Source: Sinonovacula constricta
Lineage: Eukaryota > Mollusca > Bivalvia > Cardiida > Solecurtidae
Length of the DNA stretch: 64,000 bases
Reading direction: 5' to 3'
Assembly: GCA_007844125.1 (NCBI GenBank)
Contig: CM017573.1
Coordinates: 10,706,716-10,770,715, forward strand
The translations under genes were made by a program, and so were the position numbers. Below are positions 60,943 to 64,000 of this stretch, in pieces; position 1 is the stretch's first letter, and the number at the start of each line of letters is the position of its first letter. A model generated the notes under the pieces. That model did not search any database. It was not told the origin of the DNA and saw only the letters and a program-made list of their open reading frames with translations.

Positions 60943-61181
60943 ATTGGTTGATGATGTTTTAGTTGTTCAATCCATCATGACCATTGATTGATGATGTCTT
61001 AATATTTCAATTCATAATGAACTTTGATTGATAATGTCTAGTTATTCAATCCATCATGACCGTTGATTAATGATGTTTAGTTATGCAATCCATCATGACC
61101 ATTCATTGATGATGTTTAGTTATTCAATCTATCATGACCATTGAATGATGGTTCAGTTATTCAATCCATCATAACCACTGA
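60943..61181. repeat. 39-bp tandem array, left part
   Basis: Six diverged units of the type CCATTGATTGATGATGTTTAGTTATTCAATCCATCATGA. The array is cut at 61181 and resumes at 61811. Confidence 0.9.
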
Positions 61182-61769
61182 CGCTGCACCTCTTTTGTTT
61201 TCTCCGTTTATTATTATGGTAATTATTATGATTGTAATTGTTACCTTTGTTTATGTATTATTTGCAACATTTCTCTTCGTCTTTACTCGAAATAACCCAT
61301 TCTCCTTCTGCCTCCGTCATACATCTATTTCTAAGCATACTCCCACTTTTCCACTCTTTTTTTTGTTAGCCCTGCCCATTCCTCGTAATAACTTTTGCTT
61401 AAAATTCACTTTTTTTCATAAATGAAGCATTGTACCGTTTAATTCTCACTGCGTGTATTGATTGCCTATTGACACTAACACCTCAACTACTTTCGTGTAT
61501 ATCGAATGCCTATTGTTAATAACACCTCATTGACTCTGTCTAAGTTTTTGGCACAAAGTGTGTTCCCACTCCTCACTCTGTCTGTCACTTCTATCGTCTC
61601 CTCTCTGGTTGTCTGCTCCCTCCTTTTTAGTAAGCTTTTTTCTTAACCCATTTTTGTATTCATATACATTATTCTTTTAAACGGAAACTGACAGTTATAT
61701 ATCAATATTGGAATATATATAACTTGACTCATGTTTTACAACGTTATACCTGAGACGTAATAAATGTAT

Positions 61770-61807
<38 letters not shown>

Positions 61808-61810
61808 ATA
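61182..61810 (+). mobile_element. Retroelement-like insertion with (CTGT)n tail inside the 39-bp array
   Basis: About 630 bases of unrelated, T/C-rich sequence split the array and end in AATAAATG followed by a (CTGT)n run (61772-61807). Flanking stretches 61154-61181 and 61820-61847 are near-identical 28-mers sharing the private variants CAGTTATTC and CATAACC, as a target duplication would. It probably represents the 3' end of a 5'-truncated LINE or a SINE. No coding domain is visible. Confidence 0.65.
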
Positions 61811-62095
61811 GATGATGTCCAGTTATTCAATCCATCATAACCATTGAAAAAAAGATGTTTAGTTATTCAATAAGGCATGAACATTGATTGATGATGTTAA
61901 TTTATTCAATCTATCATGGCCATTGATTAATGATGTTTAGTTATTAAATCCATCATGTTAATTGATTAATAATGTTTAGTTATTCAATATATCATGACAA
62001 TTGATTGATGATGTTTAGTTATTCAATATATCATGACCATTGATTGATGATGTTTAGTTATTCAATACAGCATAAACATTGATTTATGATTCATG
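61811..62095. repeat. 39-bp tandem array, right part
   Basis: Seven further units of the array at 60943-61181. The last complete ones (TGATGATGTTTAGTTATTC) are the most regular. Confidence 0.9.
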
Positions 62096-62719
62096 TTTTA
62101 GCCATATCAAATATAAAAATGGACAGAAAAGGTACATGATTAAACATAATGTCCGGTGGAATTTGGGAGAGAGATAAGCACGCTTTCTATCAGAAAACTC
62201 TACACAATTAGTATAAGTCTACCATTTTGACCAGTTTACTGTTTTTCTATTGCTAGTATCCAGAACACACACTTATAACGCTTATAACAATAACAACACA
62301 CACTTCTATTAACAGAGGTGTCTGCATAACGTTGGAAATCCAGTTTGATCACTTTAGTTTCTAAATTTTAACACCCCGGTTTCTGGCTTTTCGTGGATAA
62401 AATCCTTTCTGGAACTGAATCGATCACAAAACAACAAATCATAGTTAAATTAGTCATAATCTTTGTATTAGTTGTCCCCTTATCATGTCACGTGACAATC
62501 CATTCAGTTTTCTATCACATCTGGATTTGAGGTATGTATTTACCTTAATGTACAATTGTTGCTGTTGCAATCGTTGATAAGACTCTGTAAAAGTGTTCCT
62601 TTCTCTACTGTGCAGTAGGAACATAAACTGTTACTGACTAGATTCGTTTTTCCAGTTGGTAATTAGTATCTAGAATTTGGTGGGATACACTTGACTGAAA
62701 CCAAGATAGCTGATTTTCT
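62096..62719. other. Unassigned stretch
   Basis: Nothing supported. A donor-like GAG|GTATGT at about 62531 has no open upstream segment in the needed phase. Confidence 0.5.
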
Positions 62720-64000
62720 TTGGATCATATGAAATGCATCCTGACTATGACTATGTATTGTTTGTCTTTCTCAGTGCTTAGTTCTAGTATTCAATTTACT
62801 GTTGAAATTGGATTGCGAGTATTGTTTTGTGCAAGTCGATCATATATATTTCTATATAATTTCGGTTTATGTATTAAGATTAAAATTATCAATAGTATAT
62901 TGTGTAATTTTAATATTAAACAATATTAATTTTGAATTAGTTTTGATGGCTGTGAGTTGGTCTGTATATTCTAGAAAATGTGTAACATTACCATGCATGT
63001 CCATGATATCTTTAACAGAAATACACGTGTTATCTTTTGTAAGAATATTATTTGCTGGAAATCTCAAGTTTTGCTTCATAATTGTTACTAGGGACCACTG
63101 TTCTTCCAAATATGTAATGTCAGCTAATTACTTATTTACAAAAGGGGTCAAATATGTCACCTATCTTTTGTTCTTGTTTGATCACTACTGGAACTAACTC
63201 TCGATATTTGAACAAAATCCCGTTAAAACGCGATATTACTTCAAACTGTCTATAGGACCCTATAATGAGGTTTCTTATCCATGTAGTTTTAATGGAACTA
63301 TGAACTGATCCAGGTTTATCATTCTTAAGCTCCATTTTCATAATCTTCTCTGCAACGTCACCGTTTATTTTATCCGGTTTCCCATCCCAAAGGAGTTTTA
63401 AGAACATACATCATTGTCTTTTTTTATTTCAGGGTAAGGTAAACGTGACATGAGTTATATGGTTTCGGCAATACTATATTTTTATGACAACGATTTCCCC
63501 TAAAGAAGTGAGCATTATTATCATAAGAAGAATAATTGTTCTATTTCTATAATCGTTTGTTCAAAGTTTAGTTTAGTAATTGTATTAAGGTAAACAGCAA
63601 AGTGAATTGTGTGTCCCAACGTAGGTTATTATGAGTAAATAATTTATAATCAGTAGTTTCAAAGGTTCCTATCTATACAACCTTTGCAATGTCAAGATGC
63701 AAAGGCGGAATTGTCAGCATACAGTTTTAAAGTTTCAAAAGAGTTCAGAAAAAGTTTTTTTCAGAGTCATCAATATAGAAAGTGGTATTATCAGCAAATT
63801 GTGAGATTTTAATTTCGGATTTGGAACTGTTTACACCTGATATATTAAGGTTATTCATAACATGATAGCCAGCACCTCTGCAGAAAGAAAGAATACATAT
63901 GGGGATACGGGGTCGCCTTTACGACGGCTACGCTGTAGATACCACACAACATGATTCAATATGTTTTGTCCATTTTACACTTCTGAGTACATTTGAAGAA
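62720..64000 (-). pseudogene. Third LINE relic: L1-like reverse transcriptase, cut by the window edge
   Basis: From the right edge on the - strand: NHVVWYLQRSRRKGDPVSPY, then VFFLSAEVLAIML (about 63950-63860), a reverse transcriptase block. After a frame change comes KISQFADNTTFYIDDSEKN, with the catalytic box at 63801-63781 reading FADN instead of FADD. Further on, FLKLLWDGKPDKI and MELKNDKPGSV (63407-63300) and HFLEYTDQLTAIKTN (about 62980) follow the order of the L1 ORF2 C-terminal region. Several frame changes are present. Plus-strand frames at 62720 and 62802 are shadows. The endonuclease part would lie beyond 64000. Confidence 0.88.

Noticed and set aside
1..64000. CRISPR arrays, bacterial operons, prophage or rRNA genes
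   Set aside because: Tandem arrays here lack the repeat-spacer pattern, no ribosome-binding-site-led gene clusters exist, and no rRNA signature is visible. The splice-site structure is eukaryotic.

Overview
The window is nuclear DNA from an animal. It is AT-rich, dense in microsatellites and minisatellites, and contains introns with GT/AG boundaries, fossil non-LTR retrotransposons and DNA transposons. The retrotransposon C-terminal domains and the microsatellite-tailed repeats look most like lophotrochozoan (probably bivalve mollusc) elements. That placement is inference from general familiarity, not from a search. No bacterial, organellar or intact viral gene organisation is visible. Nearly all open frames of 60-150 codons are chance frames in introns, repeats or transposon relics.

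Host coding sequence is sparse. On the + strand a split gene appears to start at 19484. Four consecutive exons (19484-19583, 20273-20431, 24455-24580, 25431-25493) join in one frame, each junction after codon position 1. A fifth exon (27804-27929) is likely. A later set (49363-49457, 57878-57908, 60809-60882) also joins in frame. Weak candidates at 29218-29233 and 32084-32211 would complete a phase-compatible chain over more than 41 kb. I cannot name the product. The last three exons have a faint resemblance to a Zc3h12a-type NYN ribonuclease start. On the - strand, inside a putative intron of that gene, two to four exons (35606-34637) form the 3' end of a second unidentified gene, with two mutually exclusive candidate last exons.

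Region by region: 1-6.3 kb holds a 63-bp tandem array, an 890-bp Tigger/pogo-like element with terminal inverted repeats, and a long TAC/CTA microsatellite. The 6.3-19 kb stretch is mostly unassigned, with duplicated segments at 15.5-16.5 kb and a composite repeat at 16.6-17.4 kb. The 19-28 kb stretch carries the first exons, a degenerate 52-bp array and a dead mariner at 22 kb. The 28-41 kb stretch has AT repeats, a 148-bp triplicate, the minus-strand exons and a tRNA-like SINE relic. A nearly full-length but decayed LINE with ORF1 and ORF2 occupies 41.2-46.2 kb on the - strand, with a GATA tract at its 3' side. The 48-51 kb stretch has two degenerate satellites. A second, internally deleted LINE lies at 54.4-55.1 kb, a candidate inverted-repeat element at 58.5-59.5 kb, a 39-bp array split by a retroelement-like insertion at 60.9-62.1 kb, and a third LINE (L1-like) runs off the right edge.

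The most distinctive signal is a dispersed repeat, called family A here, seen at ten or more places on both strands. It carries a conserved short hairpin, a TGAGTCA (AP-1-type) heptamer and a TGACGTCA (CRE-type) octamer, and twice occurs as a head-to-tail partial dimer.
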